Shown piece by piece: positions 1 to 8,369 of a DNA stretch of 64,000 bases (positions within the stretch are counted from its first letter, which is position 1; every line of letters begins with the position of its first letter). The position numbers and the translations under genes are program-made. The stretch comes from CAZEAC01 sp964510065 (GTDB lineage: Bacteria; Bdellovibrionota_C; UBA2361; CAIXSY01), in the NCBI GenBank assembly GCA_964510065.1, contig CAZEAC010000022.1:1-64000 (forward strand), written 5' to 3'. The notes under the pieces are model-generated. The model was not told where the DNA came from and did no database searches. It saw nothing but the letters and a program-made list of their open reading frames with translations.

Positions 1-72
1 TCTCATCCAAAATTCCAGCAAATCCAAAACGCCTAGTTTTTCAGAGGTTCCCTAGAGATATCGTTGCTACGT

Positions 73-107
73 TGCGCTTAAAGAGCGCAGTTCTGTTCTT
101 TTTTGCC
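73..107 (+). terminator. Weak candidate terminator of an upstream gene
   Basis: A 6-bp stem (TGCGCT / AGCGCA, 73-89) with a 5-base loop is followed after a few bases by a T-rich run. It would end a gene lying left of the window. The stem is short, so this is tentative. The rest of 1-227 is AT-rich leader with no recognisable gene. Confidence 0.3.
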
Positions 108-227
108 AATTCTTAGAATTATTTTTGTCAATAATAACGGCTGTTTGCTGCTTAGATTGTTTTCCTCTAGATCCGAAACATTACAACCGAAGCTCGCGAG
201 AACGGAGTGCAAATGTGGAGGGACAGT

Positions 228-1904
228 ATGAAGGCAGAGCATATCTCCGAACCAATCAATGCCGACTTTGAGCGATTACAGCAGCCAGTTGCCGCGCTTG
301 TTCGCAATGCGCTTCGACGAGCTCCGGAGGAGCTGCTCACGACAATTATTGATTGCGGGCCTCACTATAACTTCTCCATGGAGCAGATACGTTTTGCTGA
401 GCTAGATCGTTACTCCGAGCGATTCGCTCGGGCACTTTCGGTGCATGGTATTGGTGTGGGAGATAGGGTCGGAGTCTTTCTCCCGGCATGCAATCAAGAT
501 CTAATAGCGTCTCTTGCTATTTGGAAATTAGGGGCGATCCGCGTGATCATGGAGTGCCCACCAGACTCTTCGGATGTCGCCACGATTATTGCAGCTACCG
601 ACATGAAGGCAGTTGTCGTTCTCTCACAATACTACCTCCTCGGTGGCCTGTTTATGCAACACGCATGTAAGGCGCTGAAAGTATTTACTGTTGGACTGGG
701 AAACGCCACGGCCGCATTTGATGCGACATTAGATTTTAATCAGATCTGTCGTCAAGGTGACGCAGCATTTGATGCCGAGGTAACCGACGGGCAGCTTCCT
801 GCTCAGCTTGCACCGACCTCAGGAACTACCGGTCTTCCCAAGTACGCGCTCTTCACTCAAGCGGCACTCAGTACAATTTTCCATCACTACGCAGAGTGGC
901 AGGCCGGGGCCTGCTTTGGACCGCTTCTTTATCTCGGCGGGATTGGGCCGCATGTCCACGCCGTGTGGGGCGCAATTCTCGATGGGCGCCCAATCGTACA
1001 GATCCCGCAAATCAAAGATAGCGACGACGATAGCTCCTTCTATCGGACCGCACTCGCGGTACTCGAGAGTACGAAAATAAGCCTGATAATGGGAGTCCGG
1101 GAAAAATACGCACGACTAAGCTCAAAAAAGTTGAAGTTAAAAGGGGTAGTCGGACTTTCCGGTGGTTCGGCGCTTGGTACGATCGCTGAAACGTTTAGTA
1201 AAGACACTGGTGCGAAACTCTTTGAGCAGTACGGCATGACCGAGTGTTCAGTGGTTACGCGCACTCCGCGCGCGGCTCCACGACCAGGAAGTGTTGGGAT
1301 CGCGCTGCGTTGGACCGATCTCAAAATTGTCGATCCAGCTACTCTCGCTACGCGGAACACAGGCGAGCACGGCGAGATCCTGGTGCGAGGACCACAATTT
1401 ATGTGTGGCTACTGGAACAATAAAACTGCGACAAAAGCGCTGTTTACTGACGATGGGTTCCTTCGCACGGGGGATATCGGGTACATGAGCAACGATGGCT
1501 ACCTTTACGTTGTTGATCGTATGAAAAACATCATCATTGTTGAAGGAGATAATGTAATTCCCGCGGAGGTAGAAGATGTAATTCTACGATGCCCAGACGT
1601 TCAACAGTGTGTTGTCGTTGGAGTCACTGAGCCACACTGGTTTAATGAGCGCAAAGACTTTCAAGAACTCTTGCAGCGTTATGGGGAATTGGTGGTTGCT
1701 TTTGTCGTCCCGCGTCCGACGGCGAAGCGAGAAGGATTGGAGGCACGCATTCGGGAATGTATTAGATCCAATCGCCTCGCGAAATATAAGCGACCTCAAC
1801 AGATAGTGCTTCTTGAGCAGCTTCCGGTCGCAGGACGATACGAAAAAATAGATCGAGCTCGCCTCCAGAGCGGGGGAGGCAGAGAGTATCTTTTAGTTGC
1901 GTAG
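228..1904 (+). CDS. AMP-dependent acyl ligase / acyl-CoA synthetase family protein
   Basis: A 558-residue member of the ANL adenylating family, which activates a carboxylic acid as acyl-AMP and usually passes it to CoA or a carrier protein. Visible motifs are the phosphate-binding loop PTSGTTGLPK (about residues 196-205), YGMTE (about 335), RTGD (about 413) and the hinge KNIIIVEGDNVIPAEVE. A lysine near the C terminus (GRYEKIDR) stands where the catalytic lysine is expected. GTG 207 and ATG 213 are also in frame, but ATG 228 has GGAGGG six bases upstream and is preferred. It heads a tight run with an AlkB-like and an M20 gene. The substrate cannot be read from the sequence. It is only distantly like the second ligase at 29192. 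Confidence 0.85.
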   Translation: MKAEHISEPINADFERLQQPVAALVRNALRRAPEELLTTIIDCGPHYNFSMEQIRFAELDRYSERFARALSVHGIGVGDRVGVFLPACNQDLIASLAIWKLGAIRVIMECPPDSSDVATIIAATDMKAVVVLSQYYLLGGLFMQHACKALKVFTVGLGNATAAFDATLDFNQICRQGDAAFDAEVTDGQLPAQLAPTSGTTGLPKYALFTQAALSTIFHHYAEWQAGACFGPLLYLGGIGPHVHAVWGAILDGRPIVQIPQIKDSDDDSSFYRTALAVLESTKISLIMGVREKYARLSSKKLKLKGVVGLSGGSALGTIAETFSKDTGAKLFEQYGMTECSVVTRTPRAAPRPGSVGIALRWTDLKIVDPATLATRNTGEHGEILVRGPQFMCGYWNNKTATKALFTDDGFLRTGDIGYMSNDGYLYVVDRMKNIIIVEGDNVIPAEVEDVILRCPDVQQCVVVGVTEPHWFNERKDFQELLQRYGELVVAFVVPRPTAKREGLEARIRECIRSNRLAKYKRPQQIVLLEQLPVAGRYEKIDRARLQSGGGREYLLVA

Positions 1905-1947
1905 CGTGGATTTGACGCCAATTTTAACAATCGAAGAGGAACGGACA

Positions 1948-2589
1948 ATGAGTAAGGCACTAATAAATCAACAGGGGCACACTGCCATCGACAAGTCGTC
2001 GTTTATTGAGTTTTATCCCAACTTTTTTGAGGCGTCGCTGGCGACAGAAGTGTTCACGAGGATGGTTGAGGAAACGCCTTGGAGAACTACCCTGTATCAG
2101 GGAATGACGCTGCCTCGGCGCCAGTGTTGGATGTCAGATCCGGGAGTGGTAGCCGATATCTTCCAAGAGGGGCCGGCGCTTAATTGGACTGCGCAGATGC
2201 TCGATTTTCGGCTCAAGATTGAGGAACAATGCACGCCACACCGCAAACGCTTCGACTATATGCTAATGAACCTTTACCGCGACGGAAAGGATATGATCGG
2301 CTGGCATGCTGACGAAGACGCGGTATTGGAACGAACCAATATGGTCGCAGTGGTTTCGCTCGGTACCACTCGGCGATTTCTAGTTAAACGAGTTCCTCAA
2401 AACTACCGAGAACCGAAACCAGCTTCATGGGAACGAGACATTGATACTAACGCCGACTACGAATTTACCCTGACTCATGGATCGCTCCTGCTCATGGGAG
2501 GTGACATGCAAAAGAACTTTCATCATGCTGTTCCTCGCGATTTTTCGATTACCGAGCCGCGAATTAGCCTTACGTTCCACAGGTCATAA
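1948..2589 (+). CDS. AlkB-family 2-oxoglutarate/Fe(II)-dependent dioxygenase
   Basis: A 213-residue protein of the AlkB family. These enzymes demethylate alkylated bases in DNA or RNA, using 2-oxoglutarate and Fe(II). The iron-binding motif is complete: WHADED (H120, D122) and the distal histidine in NFHHAVPR (192-193). The C-terminal RISLTF carries the arginine that binds 2-oxoglutarate. NLYRDGKDMIGWH matches the usual N-x-Y...GWH stretch. The frame is open back to 1897, but ATG 1948 has GAAGAGGA just upstream and gives the normal length. It lies 43 bases after the acyl ligase and before an M20 peptidase, so a role other than DNA repair is possible. Its compact size resembles the ALKBH2/3-like group more than E. 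coli AlkB. Confidence 0.88.
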   Translation: MSKALINQQGHTAIDKSSFIEFYPNFFEASLATEVFTRMVEETPWRTTLYQGMTLPRRQCWMSDPGVVADIFQEGPALNWTAQMLDFRLKIEEQCTPHRKRFDYMLMNLYRDGKDMIGWHADEDAVLERTNMVAVVSLGTTRRFLVKRVPQNYREPKPASWERDIDTNADYEFTLTHGSLLLMGGDMQKNFHHAVPRDFSITEPRISLTFHRS

Positions 2590-2652
2590 TGTCGACGCTC
2601 GAGACGTATTGCCAAACATAGACAAATTTACCCAGAGCGAGAAAGGCGAACA

Positions 2653-3762
2653 ATGATGCAGAAAATTGAAAAATGTAGAGTTTCGGAGCTGGCGCAAGCA
2701 CAGCTCCCTCCGATAGAGCGTATTGCGCTTACGACGGAGTCTCTAATCAAATTTAGATCAACGCGTGGCGAAGAGCGTGAAGTGCTGCTCTTTACCGAGA
2801 AGCTTCTTCGGAGCCGAGGCTGGCAGGTAGAGCGGTGGAAGATTCCTGGGGATAGTCGATGGAATATTTTTGCGCGAGTCCCGAAGGGAATTCCAACTAT
2901 TATCTTTACTACTCATCTCGATGTTGTCCCTGGTGCCGAGGAGCAATTTACTCCTCGCCGGAGTAAGGGAATGATAGTAGGTCGAGGGGCTTGTGACGCG
3001 AAGGGAGTAGTCGCTACACAAATTGAAGCTGCTGATTGGCTGAGAAGGGCAGGTGCCAGAGATATTGGACTCCTTTTCGTGGTTGATGAAGAAACCCGTA
3101 GCGTCGGTGCAGTAGCGGCCGCTCCGATTCTCAAAGAAAGCTCGGTTCGCTACATAGTGAATGGAGAGCCTTGCGAAGGGAGAATGGTCGAGGGGCAGAA
3201 GGGACTAATAAAGGCCAAGGTTTATGTTCGAGGAAAGTCGTGCCACTCGGCATACCCGCAGTGGGGAGCCGATGCGAATCATGTTATGTTGAGAATCGCG
3301 ATTGCGGTGCGAGAGGCAAATTTCGGGAGCGATCCCTTATTGGGTGAGGCTACAGTCAACATAGGAAAGCTCCATGGCGGAACTGCGCCAAATGTCATCT
3401 CGGAGCAGAGTGAGTTTGACATCTCGGTACGAACAGTCAGTAACTCAATCGCGGCAAGCGCGCGACTAAGATCCATTGTCGAGAATAAGGCACTTCTCGT
3501 GAAAGGAGTATCTGTCGAATTGCAGATACTTTGTTGTAGTGAGCCGCTTAAGTTACCCACGCTTCCTGGATTTCAACGGGTCACCAAAGCTGCGAATTCG
3601 GACGCAACTGCGTTTGCGAAAAGCGGAAAAGTCGTACTCATGTACGGTCCAGGATCGAGTATGCAGGCGCATACCGCTTGGGAATATGTCCGAATTACGG
3701 AGCTTCGCAAAGCGTACAGTGGGTTTCGCAACATATATAAGCAACTTAAGAATACGATGTGA
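2653..3762 (+). CDS. M20-family metallopeptidase / amidohydrolase (ArgE/DapE-like)
   Basis: A 369-residue zinc hydrolase of the M20 family, which removes acyl or aminoacyl groups from amino acids or small peptides. All metal and catalytic positions are visible: THLDVVPG (H88 and general D90), GRGACDAKG (D115), DEETRS (E146/E147), NGEPCEG (E173) and AHTAWE (H340). The dimerisation domain falls between about residues 180 and 285. Start is ATG 2653; a second ATG follows directly. It is the third gene of the ligase-AlkB run and converges on the Lrp-type regulator at 3773. ArgE, DapE, carboxypeptidase G2 or dipeptidase activity cannot be told apart here. Confidence 0.88.
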   Translation: MMQKIEKCRVSELAQAQLPPIERIALTTESLIKFRSTRGEEREVLLFTEKLLRSRGWQVERWKIPGDSRWNIFARVPKGIPTIIFTTHLDVVPGAEEQFTPRRSKGMIVGRGACDAKGVVATQIEAADWLRRAGARDIGLLFVVDEETRSVGAVAAAPILKESSVRYIVNGEPCEGRMVEGQKGLIKAKVYVRGKSCHSAYPQWGADANHVMLRIAIAVREANFGSDPLLGEATVNIGKLHGGTAPNVISEQSEFDISVRTVSNSIAASARLRSIVENKALLVKGVSVELQILCCSEPLKLPTLPGFQRVTKAANSDATAFAKSGKVVLMYGPGSSMQAHTAWEYVRITELRKAYSGFRNIYKQLKNTM

Positions 3763-3772
3763 CGCCCGAACG

Positions 3773-4777
3773 TTACGACTTCGCAGCAGCAACCTGTGAG
3801 AAGTCCAGGCTTGGACCGGGGTAGGGAAACAGCTTGTGGGTTCGTAAGTACTCGACTGTTTCAATATCAGCGATTGACTCGCCGAACTTTTCAAGAATCT
3901 CCTGGCGTACATCGGAAAGTTCTTGGCCGCTTTGCGTATGAACGTCAATCTCATAATTCCACTCGCCAAGCGCGCGCACTATCGCGGTGATTGAAGGGTG
4001 ATTACGACAGTACTTTTCGAATTGCGCGCAAAATTGCCGATCTGAATTTCGTTCCGTAATAAAGAGCATGTACTTTCTTAAGCCCAGTGCGGCATAGTTG
4101 ATATGAAGGGCGAAACCAAGGATGACGCGATCCTGCAGCAGTCTTTTTAGTCTGTATTGAAACGAGCTGTTTGGTATATCGAGCGTGCGTGCAAGAGTGG
4201 AATAAGGGAGAAGCGCATCTTTGCCAAGTGCGCGTAGTATTTCGTGATCCGTTTTATCGAGGGCGCTCATTGTCGTTGCTGCAGAAGAGGCAATTGCCGG
4301 CGGGAGCTTTACTGAGTTTGGAAGTTCGGGAAGCCTTAAAGCGTAAGTCTCGCATCGAATGCGCGCCGAAATTGATCGTCCCTTAATGGCTTGGCCCGCG
4401 ACACCATTTAGTCTCAGTAAAAAATCGTCAATTTCTCGTAGGCTTCGCGCGTTAACAGAGATTGCATACTGAAATTCGCCGCCCGCCTCTACAAGCCAAG
4501 ATACTTGACGTGCGCGTCTGAGCTGTTCAATGAGCTTCCGGCGACCCTGTTCCGATTCGGTGAGGCGTCTGATAAAAATTGCATAATCAATATATCCAAG
4601 CGCGGAGATGTTTGTAACGCAGTAGGGATGAACAAGCTCGTGCGAGAGCAGATAGCTCATTGCGCGCTGAGCAGTATGTTTCGGTAGGCCAGTCCTCTTT
4701 GCCAGTTCGGCGGATGTTGCCCGAGCATCGAGTTGTGCGGCAGCGAGAACCTTAATTTGTTGAGCGGTGAGACGCAT
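3773..4777 (-). CDS. Double-length Lrp/AsnC-type transcriptional regulator (paralogue 1)
   Basis: A 334-residue protein with two Lrp-like halves in tandem. Each half has a helix-turn-helix followed by a RAM-like ligand-sensing alpha/beta domain. The first HTH is near residues 1-50 (LTAQQIKVLAAAQLDARA, then LAKRTGLPKHTAQRAM). The second begins near 175 (LDKTDHEILRALGKDALL, then LARTLDIPNSSFQYRLKRL). Ordinary Lrp proteins are about 150-165 residues with one copy of each domain. The frame extends upstream to 4909, but ATG 4777 begins exactly at the HTH, and the upstream stretch is partly encoded by a dispersed repeat. Paralogues with the same layout lie at 31204 and 43949. It converges on the M20 gene with only 10 bases between them. 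Confidence 0.8.
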   Translation of the reverse strand: MRLTAQQIKVLAAAQLDARATSAELAKRTGLPKHTAQRAMSYLLSHELVHPYCVTNISALGYIDYAIFIRRLTESEQGRRKLIEQLRRARQVSWLVEAGGEFQYAISVNARSLREIDDFLLRLNGVAGQAIKGRSISARIRCETYALRLPELPNSVKLPPAIASSAATTMSALDKTDHEILRALGKDALLPYSTLARTLDIPNSSFQYRLKRLLQDRVILGFALHINYAALGLRKYMLFITERNSDRQFCAQFEKYCRNHPSITAIVRALGEWNYEIDVHTQSGQELSDVRQEILEKFGESIADIETVEYLRTHKLFPYPGPSLDFSQVAAAKS

Positions 4778-5335
4778 ACTTATGAGCAGTTTAACAATGA
4801 ATCGGTCTATATGGAAATTTACCTGTTGTAAAGAGCGAGCAAAACCCTGGTGAGATTTGCGGGCTAAGGGCGGGCAATCGAATCCGGTTCCTTCAAGAGC
4901 AAAGAGCAATGAAGTAACAACAAAAATCGGCCCGCCGCGACATTACAAGTTTCAAAAAAACAGGTGGAAGACATCCCTGGAAAACATAAACAGCATCAGC
5001 AGCGCAAGCGCACCACCAAAGATAAGCTGCAAACGCATTTTCCAAGAGACGCTGACTTCCTGTCTTCTTACTCCTTTGATTAGCGCTAAGATGATGTGAC
5101 CACCATCTGTTGAGAAGCCCTTCCATAGTGAGGAGCTCTTGGCGTCACTTCTTGGTTCTCATATTGACCAAAAGCTGCACTAAAAATTATACCGGAGTTG
5201 TTACGGTCACTTGGGCTAAGTCGCTGTCTTTTTGTGTGCTTAGCCGCAGCCGTACTATTTTATAGGCGACATTGCTAGCCTTTCGTCCCATAACGTAAGC
5301 AAACAGTAGAGCCTATTGTATGATATGGAAAGTCT
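4778..5335. other. Intergenic stretch, no supported gene
   Basis: About 560 bases separate the divergent regulator and the unknown gene at 5336. Short frames exist on both strands (for example 4893-5126 minus), but none has a ribosome binding site or recognisable protein. The stretch holds one copy of a dispersed 20-bp repeat at 4845-4864. It presumably contains the promoters of both flanking genes, though no clear promoter could be assigned. Confidence 0.5.
4845..4864 (-). repeat. Single copy of dispersed GCCCGCAAAT repeat
   Basis: On the minus strand this reads GCCCGCAAATCTCACCAGGG. The same 20-mer, differing at one or two bases, occurs twice as an inverted pair at 13730-13784. The copies are too long and too alike for chance. 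Confidence 0.7.
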
Positions 5336-6250
5336 ATGAGTGGAGCACCCCTAACCGACCAGAAGGCCATTAGGAATAGGCCGGCGCCAGCGGATCGCGC
5401 GGCAAAAGATCTAGCAAGCTACAATATGCCTTTATCAGTCGAGGGTTTAGAGCAAGTGCTTGACCAGGGCGGCCCTTTTCGATTTTACTCTGATATCCAC
5501 AATCGTTCCGGTTCGCTGCTGACTCCGATTGTGAATTGCGTTCGAGATTGGATAGAGAAGGTGAGCCAGGATGAAGCGGCCTTAGACACGGGCAGTAGTT
5601 ACCGAGGATTCCTTTTGAGAAGGGTGGTGGCGGCTGTTGAGGAGGTGCTTAAGAAGAGTGAAATAGTCGGAAAGCCTCGCCATCCCTCCCCACAGTACTT
5701 CGGAAGAGAAGTCGCGGTGATCGCGTCTCAAGAAGGGACTCAGGATGCAAAACGTGACCTTACGCTTCTTTCTGAACTGCTTCAGAATGTGAGATCCGAT
5801 GGGATCAAGGGAAAGGTAAAAAGGGAGCTTTTCCCTGCATGCATTACTCAGATGAAGCAGATATATAGTCAGCTGGATAGTAAGATAGAGCAAAATGGGG
5901 GAACCATTGACAATGCGACCTTGGCACGCGCGTACATGTTAAGCGCTGCAATTCGGTACAGTGAGCGGGCCGTAAAATTTGGAAGCGCCGGCTCGCTGAG
6001 TATTGCCATCAGAATTTTGGAAAGAATTGGTCGCAGCCATCTTTTTGAGGTCTATGAGCGGCCAATAGAGAACAGCTCTGTGTCTATCCATGAATATTAT
6101 CGCCAGCATAATAGAGTAGCTTCCGCGTCGATCCCTGGTGTTGGGCCTGTAACAAGCGCTGCTCTTGAAACAATCTTGGCCCCGAGCGGCTGGGCGGATC
6201 TTAATGTTCGAATCGAGAAAGTTGCGAGCGTGCTGAAATCACTTAAGTAG
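5336..6250 (+). CDS. Hypothetical protein, mostly helical, cytoplasmic
   Basis: A 304-residue protein that I do not recognise. There is no signal peptide or membrane segment. The composition suggests a mainly alpha-helical, soluble protein. A short IPGVGPVTSAALE stretch near residue 266 resembles a helix-hairpin-helix DNA-contact turn, but a single motif is weak evidence. Start is ATG 5336, with GGAAAG close upstream. It stands alone, with a gene-free stretch before it and a structured intergenic region after it, and it converges on the Bat operon. Coding character looks normal across its length, so it is probably a real gene of unknown function. Confidence 0.65.
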   Translation: MSGAPLTDQKAIRNRPAPADRAAKDLASYNMPLSVEGLEQVLDQGGPFRFYSDIHNRSGSLLTPIVNCVRDWIEKVSQDEAALDTGSSYRGFLLRRVVAAVEEVLKKSEIVGKPRHPSPQYFGREVAVIASQEGTQDAKRDLTLLSELLQNVRSDGIKGKVKRELFPACITQMKQIYSQLDSKIEQNGGTIDNATLARAYMLSAAIRYSERAVKFGSAGSLSIAIRILERIGRSHLFEVYERPIENSSVSIHEYYRQHNRVASASIPGVGPVTSAALETILAPSGWADLNVRIEKVASVLKSLK

Positions 6251-6306
6251 CATGCATGTGTCGCTTTCCAAGTTTGCCGCTGCGCATCTTGGGTATCGGG
6301 AAGGGC

Positions 6307-6364
6307 GTGTGGTGGTAGGACTTTCCTTGCGCGAGAGGGCAAGCGGAAAGTCTGTCCTACACAC
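6307..6364. repeat. Imperfect long inverted repeat (hairpin)
   Basis: GTAGGAC...GTCCTAC arms (6315-6321 and 6354-6360) enclose further pairing, GGACTTTCC with GGAAAGTCT and CTTGC with GCAAG. The outer GTGT/ACAC bases can also pair. It lies between the convergent gene ending at 6250 and the Bat operon. No T-run follows on either strand, so it may be a structured RNA or repeat element rather than a simple terminator. Apart from this and the terminator at 6577, nothing is seen in 6251-6626. Confidence 0.5.
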
Positions 6365-6552
6365 TGCGGTAATCCCGCGTCGAAGAAGCGACGCTTGACC
6401 GGTGTCGACGAGCAGCTATTTCGAGAGCAGCGCTTCAAGGAGATCTATCTGCCCGATTGGTAACTTAGGCTGGAAATGCCCGCCGAAGGTGGGAACTTTA
6501 CCTGTCCTGGAAGAAACTCGCCTGTGACAGATCAATGAAATGACTACTAAGG

Positions 6553-6608
6553 AACCAAAAATGTTCTTTGGTTTTGGCACTTTTGGGCCGTCTTGGACCC
6601 AAAAGTGC
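6553..6608 (-). terminator. Candidate terminator of the Bat operon
   Basis: An 11-bp perfect stem GCACTTTTGGG / CCCAAAAGTGC (6577-6587 and 6598-6608) starts 18 bases beyond the batD stop on the minus strand. A second small stem AACCAAA / TTTGGTT follows at 6553-6573, with a short T-run on the minus strand between its arms. Position and symmetry fit an operon end. Confidence 0.5.
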
Positions 6609-6626
6609 GATTCGAAATTAAAAAAC

Positions 6627-8369
6627 TCATTTTCCGAGCCGTGCCTCCGAAAGCTCCAAGAGCTGTTGTCGAAGCTTAGGTAAGGAGCTCTCCACTTGAG
6701 ATCCGCCGTACTGGAGCGCGGAAAGCTCATCAACAAGTGTTCCAAATACAAAAAGATCCTGCTTGCTAAGAGCAGTCCCGCGCAGATGGCTCTTGAGCTC
6801 CTCAGGAGTGTGCGCCCCCGTCGGAAGGGCGAATCTTTCATGGAGCAGTTTGTAGAGCGCCTGCTCCAGCGCTTGTGGAGAACCTGCGGATTCAATCTGC
6901 TTACGGAGCGCTTTTCTACTTCCTGCGGCTCTGCCGACACGTAGAACAATCCAAAGGCCCGCAGAAAAAAACAGCAGCGTACAGGACATAAGTATCGCGA
7001 AAGGTAGGCTAATCTGATCAGATACCCGCTTTAGAAACCCCTCAGCCTCAAATTCCCTCTGATCGACTTGTGGTGCGGCCTGTTCGCCTTGAGGCTCGGT
7101 ACGCTCTTCGATCCTCGCGGGATCATCTTTGGCGTCGTCTTCTTCTCCAATTCCGGTGAGTGCAAACGCGCGACTTCTTGCGATTCGGTACTCGCCGTCT
7201 TGCGGATTAAAGTAGCCGAGCGCGATTTCCGGAATCTCAAGCTTTCCCGAGCGTAAAGGGACAATCGATATCTTGAAAGTGCGGCGCGATATCAGCGATC
7301 CGGAATTTTCAAAATTTTCTACCTTAGGACTCTCCGCGTAGACTCGGTATTGCTTGGATGGAGGGAGAACCACTTCATTGAGCGGAGCAATATTTCCGAG
7401 ACTCGTTACCGTAAGGATTAAAGTTCTACTCTCGCCGACTTTTGTCGAGCCCTCATTCATCTCAGCTTTCAGCTCGGTAACCCCAACGGGTGGCACGCTC
7501 ATGCCCCAAAGGGGGAAGTCCGCGGGAACCGCGGGAAGTTCTCGAACTTGAAGCGAAACAGTATTGGAAGGGATTGCAGCATCACGGAGCTCTTGTGGTG
7601 TGAAAAAAGAATCAAATGGATCGATCATGTCGAATCCGAAACGTTGACGCCTTTGAATGGCTATCTTTCCCTTAAGAGTGCGCGACGGAACTTCAAGCTT
7701 TCCGGCAGTAAGCGGGAAAATTGCCTTGCGAATGATTATCGATTCAAACTGTTTCCCATTAACTATTTTACTCTTGTGCTCTTCTTCGCCAAGCGGCTCC
7801 TGCCAAAACTTCTCTAACGGCTCATCGGCGAGCTGCGGCTGTATGAAGCTTCTTGATAATAGAATCTCGACACTATTGATGACCTGCTCGCCTTTATAAA
7901 CAGTTTCGTGGTTAAGGCTTTGCGTAATTGTCGCCTCTGCCTGCGAGCTCGTTGTCGCGGGCGTATCCGATACCGTCACTGAGATCGGATCAATTCGAAC
8001 TTTGTTGCCATCAACTTCGACTTCGGCAGAGGGGGTTTTGAGCGCGCCTTTCTTTTTTGGCGTCAGGATAAACACTGCGCTTAGACTGACTCGACCGTTC
8101 ACTATCACGGTTTCCGGCCCTAGATAGCGCGTCTCAAAGTCAGTGCTCTCATCGAATTCCGGAATTGGCAGATTCTGGCAATTCTCGCAGCTTACCTTGA
8201 GCGTGTACCGATCGTTTTCGGTTCCCTGCTGCGGATCGACGGTAGCGTAGACTTTGCTGGCGGCACTGGCGCCTCCGCAAAAAGTCAATAAACAAAACAA
8301 TAGCCCACAAATCAGCGCAGTGCGGCTCCTGTGAGTTTCTTGGGTCGATAATGTTGTATGCCTTACCAC
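6627..8369 (-). CDS. batD: BatD-like protein (aerotolerance operon)
   Basis: A 580-residue periplasmic, membrane-anchored protein of the BatD (oxygen tolerance) family. The N terminus has a Sec signal peptide (ALICGLLFCLLTFCGGASA, cleaved near residue 36). Repeated beta-sandwich modules follow, starting at YATVDPQQGTENDRYTL, which is typical of BatD. A transmembrane helix near residue 465 (LPFAILMSCTLLFFSAGLW) leads to a cytoplasmic tail of about 100 residues. Bat proteins are linked to stress resistance and envelope integrity together with MoxR ATPases. The exact biochemical role is unsettled in the family. Its start overlaps the end of the upstream batB/C gene by 7 bases, indicating translational coupling. 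It is the last gene of the six-gene cluster. Confidence 0.88.
   Translation of the reverse strand: MVRHTTLSTQETHRSRTALICGLLFCLLTFCGGASAASKVYATVDPQQGTENDRYTLKVSCENCQNLPIPEFDESTDFETRYLGPETVIVNGRVSLSAVFILTPKKKGALKTPSAEVEVDGNKVRIDPISVTVSDTPATTSSQAEATITQSLNHETVYKGEQVINSVEILLSRSFIQPQLADEPLEKFWQEPLGEEEHKSKIVNGKQFESIIIRKAIFPLTAGKLEVPSRTLKGKIAIQRRQRFGFDMIDPFDSFFTPQELRDAAIPSNTVSLQVRELPAVPADFPLWGMSVPPVGVTELKAEMNEGSTKVGESRTLILTVTSLGNIAPLNEVVLPPSKQYRVYAESPKVENFENSGSLISRRTFKISIVPLRSGKLEIPEIALGYFNPQDGEYRIARSRAFALTGIGEEDDAKDDPARIEERTEPQGEQAAPQVDQREFEAEGFLKRVSDQISLPFAILMSCTLLFFSAGLWIVLRVGRAAGSRKALRKQIESAGSPQALEQALYKLLHERFALPTGAHTPEELKSHLRGTALSKQDLFVFGTLVDELSALQYGGSQVESSLPKLRQQLLELSEARLGK

Noticed and set aside
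4893..5126. Possible 77-residue minus-strand protein with cysteines and tryptophans
   Set aside because: No ribosome site, no recognisable family, and it lies in a gene-poor stretch; likely chance.
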